The translations under genes and the position numbers were made by a program. This document shows positions 1 to 5,280 of a stretch of DNA of 6,771 nucleotides, in pieces; position 1 is the first letter of the stretch; the number at the start of each line of letters is the position of its first letter. This DNA is from Alphaproteobacteria bacterium (lineage in GTDB: Bacteria > Pseudomonadota > Alphaproteobacteria > SMXP01): positions 1 through 6,771 of the forward strand of contig JAJFIM010000303.1 in assembly GCA_021774995.1 (NCBI GenBank). The letters are read 5' to 3'. The notes below the pieces were generated by a model, which was not told the origin of the DNA, did not search any database, and saw only the letters and a list, made by a program, of their open reading frames with translations.

Positions 1-3
1 GAC

Positions 4-9
4 TTGACA
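4..9 (+). promoter_or_regulatory. Possible -35 element of the tRNA-Tyr promoter
   Basis: A perfect TTGACA lies about 45 bases before the mature tRNA start. No good -10 hexamer is visible 16-18 bases further on, where the sequence is a pyrimidine-rich run. The tRNA may therefore be transcribed from a weak promoter here or be part of a transcript starting outside the window. Only the -35 match is seen; its function is inferred. Confidence 0.2.
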
Positions 10-54
10 GGCAGGCTAAAAACCTTTTTCTTCTTGATGTCCGACTTTTGGTGC

Positions 55-140
55 GGAGGGGTGGCCGAGTGGTTAATGGCACCAGACTGTAAATCTGGCC
101 TCTTATGAGTACATAGGTTCAAATCCTATCCCCTCCACCA
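55..140 (+). tRNA. tRNA-Tyr, anticodon GTA
   Basis: This is a complete class II tRNA. The acceptor strand GGAGGGG (55-61) pairs with CCCCTCC (130-136), followed by discriminator A137 and an encoded CCA (138-140). The anticodon stem CCAGA/TCTGG (82-86, 94-98) encloses the loop CTGTAAA, with anticodon GTA at 89-91, which reads tyrosine codons. The T arm is ATAGG-TTCAAAT-CCTAT. A long variable arm, as expected for bacterial tRNA-Tyr, lies between the anticodon and T arms. The gene looks functional. Its 3' half is overlapped on the other strand by the end of a recombinase remnant, so it is likely the integration site of a mobile element that restored the tRNA 3' end. Confidence 0.97.
103..140. 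other. Candidate attachment site in the tRNA-Tyr 3' end
   Basis: The recombinase remnant ends inside the tRNA, so the tRNA T arm, acceptor strand and CCA form its last 12 codons. This is the arrangement left when an element integrates at a tRNA 3' end and brings its own copy of that end. No second copy of the tRNA end is visible elsewhere in the window, so the other boundary of the element must lie outside, or has been lost. The attachment role is inferred from the overlap alone. Confidence 0.4.
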
Positions 141-600
141 TCTCATACTTGCCCCCCTTCAAATCGCCTAAAAGCGAGAAGGGGAGCGAGATTGAGGCGG
201 TTCGAAAACCCTCATTCCGGTAGTAGGGCAGGCGCTTCGCAAATACCAGCTTTAACACTGATCTTTTGTCTTCCAACCTGTCAGAATCCCATAGTTTATA
301 AGGGTTTGACAGGAATCCAAAAGCGGTTCGAAAAGTCTCGTCGAAGCTTTTAAGCGGACGACCGCAATTTTGGACTTTTTCATTGAGTAATATCCTTTGC
401 TCTTCTAGTTGGCGGACCTCATTCTCATAAGAATTTATTAATACAGAGCTATCAATATTCACAATTCGATCAAGATACTGCCTGACTTTCCGCTCGATCT
501 TCTGAACCTCAGATTTAATGTGCTGTTTTTCCTCTCCTGAGCGCTGTAGACGCTCTTCCCACAAATCCTGGAACATTTCCTTAAACACGTCTTCGGAGCG
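103..600 (-). pseudogene. Large serine recombinase, C-terminal remnant
   Basis: This is the last part (about 160 residues) of a site-specific serine recombinase of the resolvase/integrase type. What remains is the C-terminal coiled-coil region, rich in Glu, Lys and Arg and containing RQLEEQRILLNEKV. It is followed by the conserved tail GRPLKSFDETFRTAFGFLSNP, a LWDSDRLEDKRSVLKLVFA block and YYRNEGFRTASISLPF, a series I recognise from proteobacterial phage-like recombinases. The catalytic N-terminal domain with the active serine and the zinc-ribbon/recombinase domain are absent. Going upstream in the same frame, a TAG stop occurs at 625-627 with no family similarity beyond about 600, so the gene is broken and cannot be active. 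The GTG at 586-588 is only the first possible start in the remnant. The final residues, MVEGIGFEPMYS and the stop at 103-105, are antisense to the tRNA-Tyr gene. The recombinase family call is from memory of its motifs. Confidence 0.8.
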
Positions 601-609
601 CTCGATAAT

Positions 610-720
610 ATGATGTTTCGAAGACTAAAACGATGGGCAAGGTTCAGGCACTCAAGTAAATCCAACCAATGGTTTTACAGAAAATACTGGCAAACCGTTG
701 GGAAGGATAACTGGGTGTTT
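610..720 (+). pseudogene. Group II intron reverse transcriptase/maturase fragment
   Basis: Reading + strand from 610, about 37 residues match the C-terminal maturase (X/D domain) region of bacterial group II intron proteins. They give LKRWARFRHSSKS, then W and KYWQTVGKDNWVFAT, fitting the family pattern WA..RH..KS..W...KY(W/F)...G..NWVF.T. The reverse transcriptase domain, the rest of the maturase, and the usual following segment (TPI.RH.K..G.A.PYD) are missing. After about 720 the frame stays open to 810 but no longer resembles the family. No intron domain V (the GAGC...GAAA...GGTTC type hairpin) was found nearby. It is therefore a fossil scrap. It begins almost exactly where recognisable recombinase sequence ends on the other strand, suggesting a shared rearrangement point. 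Confidence 0.65.
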
Positions 721-938
721 GCGACACCGCGATATGCTCGAAAACCGGTCGCGCTCAGAGGGATGCAACGGGAGAGCGCCAGCGTCTCCCTTGCCAAGAT
801 CGTGTTGTAGTACAACACACATCTTGCGGTCGTTCTTACGGCAGTATTTTAACGATTTTTTAAGGAGGGCTGGTAATACTCAGGATCAATAAATGCAATA
901 TTTCATCGACATAGATAATGCCTTGGCTTTAAATATGA
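721..938. other. Non-coding stretch with two adjacent hairpins
   Basis: No convincing gene lies between the maturase scrap and the end of the Sel1/TPR gene. The notable content is a pair of back-to-back inverted repeats. In the first, GCAA-C-GGGAGA (765-775) pairs with TCTCCC-TTGC (785-794). In the second, CAAGAT (795-800) pairs with ATCTTG (821-826) around an inner GTGTTGTA-G-TACAACAC palindrome (802-818). Neither is followed by a T run, so they are not standard intrinsic terminators. From 827 to 938 I see nothing recognisable. The hairpins may be leftover intron RNA structure, but this is not shown. Confidence 0.5.
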
Positions 939-2615
939 TCAGCTAATTCCACATCTCTTGATTTTTTGACCAAATTCAGGATATTTTTGCTTCATTCTAT
1001 CAATCCTTCTAGGAGAAAAACTGGCCGCAAGCAACTCTTGCTCGTCTTCCGTAATATTGGATTGAAGGATGACATTGAGGGCGCAACTACAGCTATCATC
1101 ATTGCCAGATGAAGCAGAGCTTCCTGCATAGTTAGAACACCCCTCTGTCAGGTCCTCAGCTAACCTCTTATTTGTGATGGGAGCGAATGATGCAAGGTTG
1201 AAAACATAAGGGCGAATATTTTTATAGATCTGTTTTGTAACGTCTCCTTCGCAACCGTACCTGGATGCAAGGATCCGCGCATCCTTGTGGGCTTTATTTT
1301 TTACAGTTTTCATATTTAGTCCTCCTCCCATCATATTATCATTCATTAGGGATTGCATACCGCCCGGTTCGTACATTTTTGTTACTTGTCCTAACATTGA
1401 CCCCATTGCTTTGAAACCCTGTCTCATTGGGTCTTTTTCATTTCCCCACACAGGGTTATTTTGAAACATTGCTTTGTTGATCAAAGCCTGATCCAAACCG
1501 GGGTCAAACAGGAGTCCGCAAGCTGCGGGGTCCTGCATTATGTGGTCTTGGAGCATACTATAGTCTTCGTCAAAGAAACCATGGAGATCCTTAAGATAAA
1601 TATCAATTGTAAATTTGCTGTGATTTGTCGGGAACTTGGAAAAATCGCCTGTGTATAGTCCCTCGATAATTCCTGGCTCTTGAAAGCCGGTTCTACTAAA
1701 TGTTTGTTTTTCCTCTTCTTCATCCAAGCTACTGACAACCTCCTCTGCGGGATCAAATCCACCTTCTCCGGCGGCCTGATAAAATTCTTTGGCGGATTTT
1801 TTATCGACCGATAATCCTCCCAAACCTTCTTGGTACGCATCGCCCAAATATGCATAGGCAGCAAAGTGATCCATTTCAGCGGCTTTCATCAGAGGTCCGA
1901 TTGCCTCTTCATAGCGTTTGGCTACCCAAAGAGCACGACCCAATTGAAAGTGAAATCGAGGTGTACCTGGAAATTCTTTTATAGCCTGTGAACATATTTG
2001 GATCGCAAGGGGAGGAGCGAGTTCTTCATCAGTCACTCCATTAGCCCATTTTTGCTTATCATTAACGTGGGCTGCCAAATTGTCACATTCATGAGGTTTT
2101 TGTGAAGCAGAAGAAACCTTCCTGGAAGATTCTTGCTTTTCTGTTACGCCGGGATTTGCTGATGCATGTTGCTCCAAGGCAAATCCACCCTCTGCGGCGG
2201 CCTGAAAGTATTGTGTAGCAATTTTTTCGTTAGCAGTAATCCCTTCCAGCCCTTTCCGATATGCTTCACCTAGATAAGCATAGGCGGCAGCGTGACCCAT
2301 GTCGGCCGCTTTATTCAAATTCCCGAGCGCTTCATTGTGGCGTTGCGCCACCCAAAGAGCACGGCCCAGTTGAAAATAAAATCGTGCTGTATCCGGATGT
2401 TCTCTAACGGCTTGGGAACAGTATTTTATTGCTGGAGGAGGAGCAAGGTCCTCGTCCGAAATTCCCTTTGCCCATTTTTGTTTGTCCTTGAGATGAGCCG
2501 CAAAATCATCACATTTGTGAATTTCCTCATATTCAGCATTGGCGGAACCTACACTCAATAAAACGAGAAAAACCGCTAAGGAGAAAACTTTTTTGAATTT
2601 GTGGATTGTCAACAT
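939..2615 (-). CDS. Exported Sel1/TPR-like repeat protein, unknown role
   Basis: This is a 558-residue protein. It has a clear Sec signal peptide: KFKK at the N-terminus, a hydrophobic core VFSLAVFLVLLSV, and cleavage predicted after SANA at residue 27, so it should be periplasmic or surface-associated. Residues 35-145 and 177-287 are two copies of one 111-residue module with no length differences, about 63% identical by my count. Each module has a Cys-Asp start, DKQKWA, a second Cys, FQLGRALWVA, a KAA..(G/D)H.AAYAYLG Sel1-type helix pair and a closing EGGF. An acidic linker (about 297-302) leads to a C-terminal region (about 315-558) that I do not recognise. It contains a Met/Gly-rich segment and several Cys, including a CSC motif. 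Sel1/TPR arrays usually hold protein partners. An AGAAGGG ribosome site sits about 10 bases before the ATG. It is divergent from the toxin cassette. A role in toxin export or the envelope is possible but unproven. Confidence 0.85.
   Translation of the reverse strand: MLTIHKFKKVFSLAVFLVLLSVGSANAEYEEIHKCDDFAAHLKDKQKWAKGISDEDLAPPPAIKYCSQAVREHPDTARFYFQLGRALWVAQRHNEALGNLNKAADMGHAAAYAYLGEAYRKGLEGITANEKIATQYFQAAAEGGFALEQHASANPGVTEKQESSRKVSSASQKPHECDNLAAHVNDKQKWANGVTDEELAPPLAIQICSQAIKEFPGTPRFHFQLGRALWVAKRYEEAIGPLMKAAEMDHFAAYAYLGDAYQEGLGGLSVDKKSAKEFYQAAGEGGFDPAEEVVSSLDEEEEKQTFSRTGFQEPGIIEGLYTGDFSKFPTNHSKFTIDIYLKDLHGFFDEDYSMLQDHIMQDPAACGLLFDPGLDQALINKAMFQNNPVWGNEKDPMRQGFKAMGSMLGQVTKMYEPGGMQSLMNDNMMGGGLNMKTVKNKAHKDARILASRYGCEGDVTKQIYKNIRPYVFNLASFAPITNKRLAEDLTEGCSNYAGSSASSGNDDSCSCALNVILQSNITEDEQELLAASFSPRRIDRMKQKYPEFGQKIKRCGIS
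1755..2087 (-). repeat. Sel1/TPR module, copy 2
   Basis: Encodes residues 177-287 of the exported repeat protein and is the gap-free partner of copy 1. A linker of about 31 polar residues separates the two. The two cysteines of each module (35 and 66; 177 and 208) are kept in both copies, which would allow a structural disulfide outside the cytoplasm. Confidence 0.85.
2181..2513 (-). repeat. Sel1/TPR module, copy 1
   Basis: Encodes residues 35-145 of the exported repeat protein. It aligns without gaps to copy 2, 142 residues further on, with 70 of 111 residues identical by hand count. The most conserved core is FQLGRALWVA and AAYAYLG. DNA similarity is still visible, for example around ACCCAAAGAGCACG in both copies. 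Confidence 0.85.
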
Positions 2616-2664
2616 GATGAATTATTCCCTTCTGCCCATGAGCGCGGATTGCCTATTAAGCCTA

Positions 2665-2691
2665 ATTATCCGTATTCCGTAGTGTTTTCAA
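2665..2691 (-). promoter_or_regulatory. Possible promoter of the Sel1/TPR gene
   Basis: On the minus strand, TTGAAA (2686-2691) and GATAAT (2665-2670) each match five of six consensus bases. The spacing is only 15 bases, shorter than the usual 17. The position, about 50-75 bases before the ATG in a divergent intergenic gap, is suitable. Weak evidence. Confidence 0.25.
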
Positions 2692-2705
2692 TAAGACTTC
2701 TTATT

Positions 2706-2757
2706 TTACCAAAAGGTAATTTTCATATCATCTTTAAACTGATAAAATGAATAAAAT
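2706..2757 (+). promoter_or_regulatory. Possible toxin 1 promoter with upstream inverted repeat
   Basis: TTTTCA (2720-2725) and TAAAAT (2743-2748) are separated by 17 bases, and a second TAAAAT lies at 2752-2757. Just upstream is a small perfect inverted repeat TTACC-AAAA-GGTAA (2706-2719), which could be an operator. The gap (2616-2802) is shared with the divergent Sel1/TPR gene. No clear counterpart of this promoter is seen before toxin 2, which may be co-transcribed or have its own promoter. Tentative. Confidence 0.3.
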
Positions 2758-2802
2758 CTGTACTGGCGACCACCATCATTAAAATTTACGCTTGAGATAA
2801 CC

Positions 2803-3330
2803 ATGAATGCCGTACGCTTTTTAGCGGTTACAATAATAATTTGCTTTATTGCTGGGCTCCAACCTGTCGTAACGCAAGATGCTGATGCGAAGGGTGCAAA
2901 AGGCAAGGGAGCTACATCTGCAAAGGCGAAGGCCAATCGCAAGGCACCCCCAAAAACCTCTGTTTCCAAAAAGGGCAGTGCAAAAAAACAGGGGAAGGTA
3001 AAAAAGGGGGCCAAAAGAAAGTCAATATCCAAACGAGGAGGTGCAAAGAAAAATACCGGCAGGAAAAGTATTTCTCGTAAAGGTAATAAAACTGGAAAGA
3101 AAAAGGGAAGCATACGGAAAGCTGGGAAATCAGCTCATGGTGGCAAGAAGGCTAAGGAGAAAGCGAAGAAAAGTCTCCAAAAAGCCAAGCAAACTGTAAA
3201 AAATGGAATTAAAAAAGCTGGGGGAAAAGCAAAAAAAGGTGTTCAAAAAACAGCTAAATTGGCAAAGGGGGCAAAAGATTCTGCAAAGAAAGCTAGGGAC
3301 AAACTTCTTAATAAGTTGAATAGGGATAGA
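2803..3330 (+). repeat. Shared toxin N-terminal region, copy 1
   Basis: Encodes the signal peptide and Lys-rich tract (residues 1-176) shared with the second toxin. DNA identity is high at the start (CGTACGCTTTTTAGCG in both) and again near the end, at TTCTGCAAAGAAAGCT. Similarity reaches a few bases before the ATG (GATAAC then C or T, then ATG). Relative to copy 2 it carries about 33 extra residues net in the middle of the Lys-rich tract. Similarity stops sharply after the NRDR/KRDR residues. Confidence 0.85.
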
Positions 3331-3672
3331 CAGAAAAACCAAACAGGTACTACAAAAAAAGGAACTGAAACTGTTCAACGCGCTATGTCACATGCTGAGC
3401 TTAAGGCCACTCAAAAAACAGGTCTATTAAGAGGCGGACGAGATGGCACCCATTTTGCCAGTGATGCTGTGAACTCAGGTGCGAATAGATCACGTCAAAG
3501 ACTTGCCTTGCCTAATAAGCCCGATGTAAAAGTGACTATGGAAGTTCAAAAGGGAAAATTCTCCCAGCCTTCTAAGGTCAAATCAGATTTTAATATGCCT
3601 GGAGGGGGTAAGGAGCGTACTGCAACGGGAAAAGTACCTGTAAAAATTAAAAAAATCGAGAAGATGAAGTAA
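2803..3672 (+). CDS. Secreted Lys-rich polymorphic toxin 1
   Basis: A 289-residue protein in three parts. Residues 1-29 form a Sec-type signal peptide (MNAVRFLAVTIIICFIAGL..., likely cleaved after DADA). Residues 30-178 form a lysine/alanine/glycine-rich tract in which about one residue in three is Lys, resembling histone H1 tails; it includes two RKSIS repeats and ends in the block GAKDSAKKARDKLL. Residues from about 190 to 287 form a compact domain with AELKATQKTGLLRGGR, GTHF, RQRLALPNKPDVKVTMEV, FNMPGGGKERTATGKVPV. I know this pattern from C-terminal domains of polymorphic toxins. It may be an ADP-ribosyltransferase-like or nuclease-type fold, but the reaction is not established here. The basic tract could bind DNA, RNA or anionic surfaces and aid delivery. 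A small gene follows 6 bases after the stop and is the likely immunity gene. The ribosome site is weak; the start is supported by the signal peptide and by toxin 2, which starts the same way. Automatic annotation could mistake it for a histone-like protein. Confidence 0.75.
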   Translation: MNAVRFLAVTIIICFIAGLQPVVTQDADAKGAKGKGATSAKAKANRKAPPKTSVSKKGSAKKQGKVKKGAKRKSISKRGGAKKNTGRKSISRKGNKTGKKKGSIRKAGKSAHGGKKAKEKAKKSLQKAKQTVKNGIKKAGGKAKKGVQKTAKLAKGAKDSAKKARDKLLNKLNRDRQKNQTGTTKKGTETVQRAMSHAELKATQKTGLLRGGRDGTHFASDAVNSGANRSRQRLALPNKPDVKVTMEVQKGKFSQPSKVKSDFNMPGGGKERTATGKVPVKIKKIEKMK

Positions 3673-3678
3673 ACTCTT

Positions 3679-4017
3679 ATGACCGAAAAAAAATTACAGG
3701 CCAGTCTTGTTGTAAGTGATCCTTGGGAGTTTGGTGAAGGGCCATTCGAAGGCCATGTCCTTGAAATTGAAAATAATGAAGCTGACAAACTATTACTGCA
3801 CCTAACCTCCTTAATTCAATTTGAAAGCCAACAATGCGAGTATTTTGTGGTTAGGCCAAGAGAAGACCTCTCGAATTTCATAACTCTTCTTGAACAGGGA
3901 AAGAAAATAAACTGTAACCTGACAATGATTCCAAAAAAGAGGGCTTTGGGGCCAAATCCGCTTGATATATCATGGTGGCGTGGTGGCGTGGTGGCATTGC
4001 TCTTATCGGTACTTTAG
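3679..4017 (+). CDS. Probable immunity protein for toxin 1
   Basis: A 112-residue protein with no signal peptide, so cytoplasmic, starting 6 bases after the toxin 1 stop. This spacing, the small size and the acidic N-terminal half fit an immunity protein that neutralises the toxin domain upstream. Recognisable blocks are VSDPWEFGEGPFEGHV, YFVVRPRED, INCNLTMIP and DISWWRGG, which look like a conserved family I cannot name. The end is odd. A TGGTGGCG repeat present nearly three times (3973-3995) forces the tail VVALLLSVL. With one 8-bp unit fewer the frame would give IALIGTLELTRK and stop at 4032-4034, a 115-residue protein. The present tail may therefore be a frameshifted variant. An A8 run lies at codons 3-5. 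No strong ribosome site is seen, and translation may be coupled to the toxin. The immunity role is inferred from position. Confidence 0.7.
   Translation: MTEKKLQASLVVSDPWEFGEGPFEGHVLEIENNEADKLLLHLTSLIQFESQQCEYFVVRPREDLSNFITLLEQGKKINCNLTMIPKKRALGPNPLDISWWRGGVVALLLSVL
3973..3995 (+). repeat. 8-bp tandem repeat in the immunity gene
   Basis: TGGTGGCG occurs twice, followed by a third copy lacking only its last base. Because 8 is not a multiple of 3, gain or loss of one unit shifts the reading frame of the last codons of the immunity gene. It is a plausible slippage site. Confidence 0.9.
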
Positions 4018-4035
4018 AATTAACTAGAAAATGAT

Positions 4036-4077
4036 AAATCCAGGATTTAGCTCAAAACAGCAATCTACAGTTGCTGT
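4036..4077 (+). other. Two small palindromes between the cassettes
   Basis: AAATCC-A-GGATTT (4036-4048) and ACAGCAA/TTGCTGT (4057-4063 with 4071-4077, loop of 7) lie between the first immunity gene and toxin 2. The second could form a weak hairpin in RNA but is not followed by a T run, so a terminator is not supported. They could be operator sites or a processing signal. No function is shown. Confidence 0.35.
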
Positions 4078-4113
4078 GATTGTTGAACTTTCTCATATTT
4101 TTCTGGGATAACT

Positions 4114-4542
4114 ATGAACACCGTACGCTTTTTAGCGATTACGTTAATATTCTCATTTATATTTGGACTCCAACCTTGTATTACTCTGGACGCTGACGCT
4201 AAGGGAGCGAAAGGTAAGGGAGCCACTTCTGTAAAGGCGAAGGCCAATAGCAAGGCAAAACCCAAGACCTCAGTTTCCAAGCAAGGGAAAGCAAAAAAGC
4301 CGGGCAAGATAAGAAAGGGGGCTAAAAAAGCAGGTCAGAAGGTTAAAAAAGGAGTTAAAAATGCCAAGGCGAAGGCAAAGCAAAGTCTCCAAAAGGTCAA
4401 GCAAGCGGGAAAGAAGGGTCTTCAAAAAGCTGGGAAACTAGGAAAAAGAGGTCTCAAGAAGACAGCCAAAATAGCTAAAGGTGCCAAGGATTCTGCAAAG
4501 AAAGCTCGGGACAAGCTCCTCAGTAAGTTGAAAAGAGACAGA
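4114..4542 (+). repeat. Shared toxin N-terminal region, copy 2
   Basis: Encodes residues 1-143 and aligns to the same region of toxin 1. It lacks the middle RKSIS-containing part of the Lys-rich tract. Similarity ends after KRDR, just where the distinct toxin domain begins, which marks the domain-exchange point. Confidence 0.85.
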
Positions 4543-4845
4543 AAACCTGCTAATGAAGGTGCAGGACGCCAAGGAAAACAACAACGACTTAGGGACTTAG
4601 CAAAAGACCATAAAGCTTCATCAGCCGATCGCGGATGGGTGAAACAAGAAATTAACTCAATTGATCGTGGGAACCGTAAAACTATCCGCAACCCTCCGGG
4701 TAAGGATTTAGCACATGAGCGAGGTCGTGAAGCTGCGAAAGGCTATAGTTATAAACATTCTAACATTCAGGATAGAAAATTACATCGGTTGCAACATAAA
4801 TACGATAATTTCGGACAGAAAAATAAAGAGAGACCACCGGAATAA
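4114..4845 (+). CDS. Secreted Lys-rich toxin 2, type 8-like domain
   Basis: A 243-residue paralogue of toxin 1. The signal peptide (MNTVRFLAITLIFSFIFGL..., cleavage likely after DADA at residue 29) and the Lys/Ala-rich tract (30-143, ending GAKDSAKKARDKLLSKLKRDR) match toxin 1. The C-terminal domain (about 152-243) is unrelated to that of toxin 1. It carries LRDLAKDHKASSADRGWVKQ, then GKDLAHERGREAAKGYSYKHSN, then LHRLQHKYDNFG. This resembles the polymorphic toxin type 8 (Ntox8-like) domain as I remember it. Conserved polar residues that could be catalytic are His201, Glu202, Arg205, His215, His224 and His228, which would suit a nuclease, but this is inference. A DUF2750 gene follows 28 bases later. 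The start is supported by the shared signal peptide and the GATAAC(T) just before the ATG, also present in toxin 1; a GGGATAA there is a weak ribosome site. Confidence 0.78.
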   Translation: MNTVRFLAITLIFSFIFGLQPCITLDADAKGAKGKGATSVKAKANSKAKPKTSVSKQGKAKKPGKIRKGAKKAGQKVKKGVKNAKAKAKQSLQKVKQAGKKGLQKAGKLGKRGLKKTAKIAKGAKDSAKKARDKLLSKLKRDRKPANEGAGRQGKQQRLRDLAKDHKASSADRGWVKQEINSIDRGNRKTIRNPPGKDLAHERGREAAKGYSYKHSNIQDRKLHRLQHKYDNFGQKNKERPPE

Positions 4846-4873
4846 TTGCAATGGCTTCTCGCAAGGTTGAAAA

Positions 4874-5257
4874 ATGAAAATTAATCCAAAGCAAATCGAA
4901 AGTATAATAGCACTTCCTGGTCCAAAACGTTATGAACATTTTGTAAAAGTGGTTGCGGATAGGGAGGAGGTTTGGGGGCTTTATCAGGATGGCTGGGCTT
5001 TAGCAGCTACCGATGACGGGCAAGAAGTTTTTCCTTTATGGCCTGCAAAAGAGTATGCACAATTATGTACAGCAAAAGAGTGGAAAGGTTATGAACCAAA
5101 ATCATTTTCGCTAGAGGATTTTATGAATGAATTGTTGCCAAATCTGAAAAATGATGGCGTATTGCCGGGTATCTTTTACACCCATTCTGATAAGGGGGTG
5201 ACGTTAAAAGTAGACCAACTGCTAGCTGACCTTAATGAAGAGTTAGAGAATTATTAA
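4874..5257 (+). CDS. DUF2750 protein, probable immunity for toxin 2
   Basis: A 127-residue protein with no signal peptide. It matches the DUF2750 family over its whole length: ALPGPKRYEHFVKVVADREE, then VWGLYQDGWALAATDDGQEVFPLWP, then a Y..LCTAKEWKGY block and a C-terminal DKGVTLKVDQLLADLNEEL. The family has no established biochemical function. Its place directly after a toxin gene, 28 bases downstream on the same strand, its cytoplasmic nature and its acidic C-terminus fit an immunity protein against the very basic toxin 2. AAGG about 7 bases before the ATG is a usable ribosome site. The family call is firm; the immunity role is inferred from context. No clear terminator is seen in the 23 bases before the convergent gene. 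Confidence 0.85.
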   Translation: MKINPKQIESIIALPGPKRYEHFVKVVADREEVWGLYQDGWALAATDDGQEVFPLWPAKEYAQLCTAKEWKGYEPKSFSLEDFMNELLPNLKNDGVLPGIFYTHSDKGVTLKVDQLLADLNEELENY

Positions 5258-5280
5258 TTTAAAGGGGCTGTCCTAGATAA

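Noticed and set aside
459..665. 68-residue minus-strand open frame overlapping the recombinase remnant
   Set aside because: It is out of frame with the recombinase motifs and shows no similarity of its own.
698..892. 64-residue + strand frame after the maturase scrap
   Set aside because: No recognisable motif, overlaps the hairpins, and does not continue the maturase similarity.
2803..3330. Toxin 1 as a histone H1-like or DNA-compacting chromosomal protein
   Set aside because: The signal peptide, the swapped C-terminal domains between the two paralogues and the adjacent small genes fit a secreted toxin better.
2706..3378. Minus-strand open frames opposite toxin 1 giving Phe/Leu-rich, membrane-like proteins
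   Set aside because: They are the antisense of Lys/Ala codons in the toxin tract; AAA/AAG read backwards gives Phe/Leu. No ribosome sites or family motifs.
4057..4077. Intrinsic terminator between the two cassettes
   Set aside because: The stem is only 7 bp with no following T run, so termination is not supported.
4065..4691. Minus-strand open frames opposite toxin 2
   Set aside because: Same antisense effect of the Lys-rich coding tract; the + strand frame has a signal peptide, a toxin-like domain and a paralogue.
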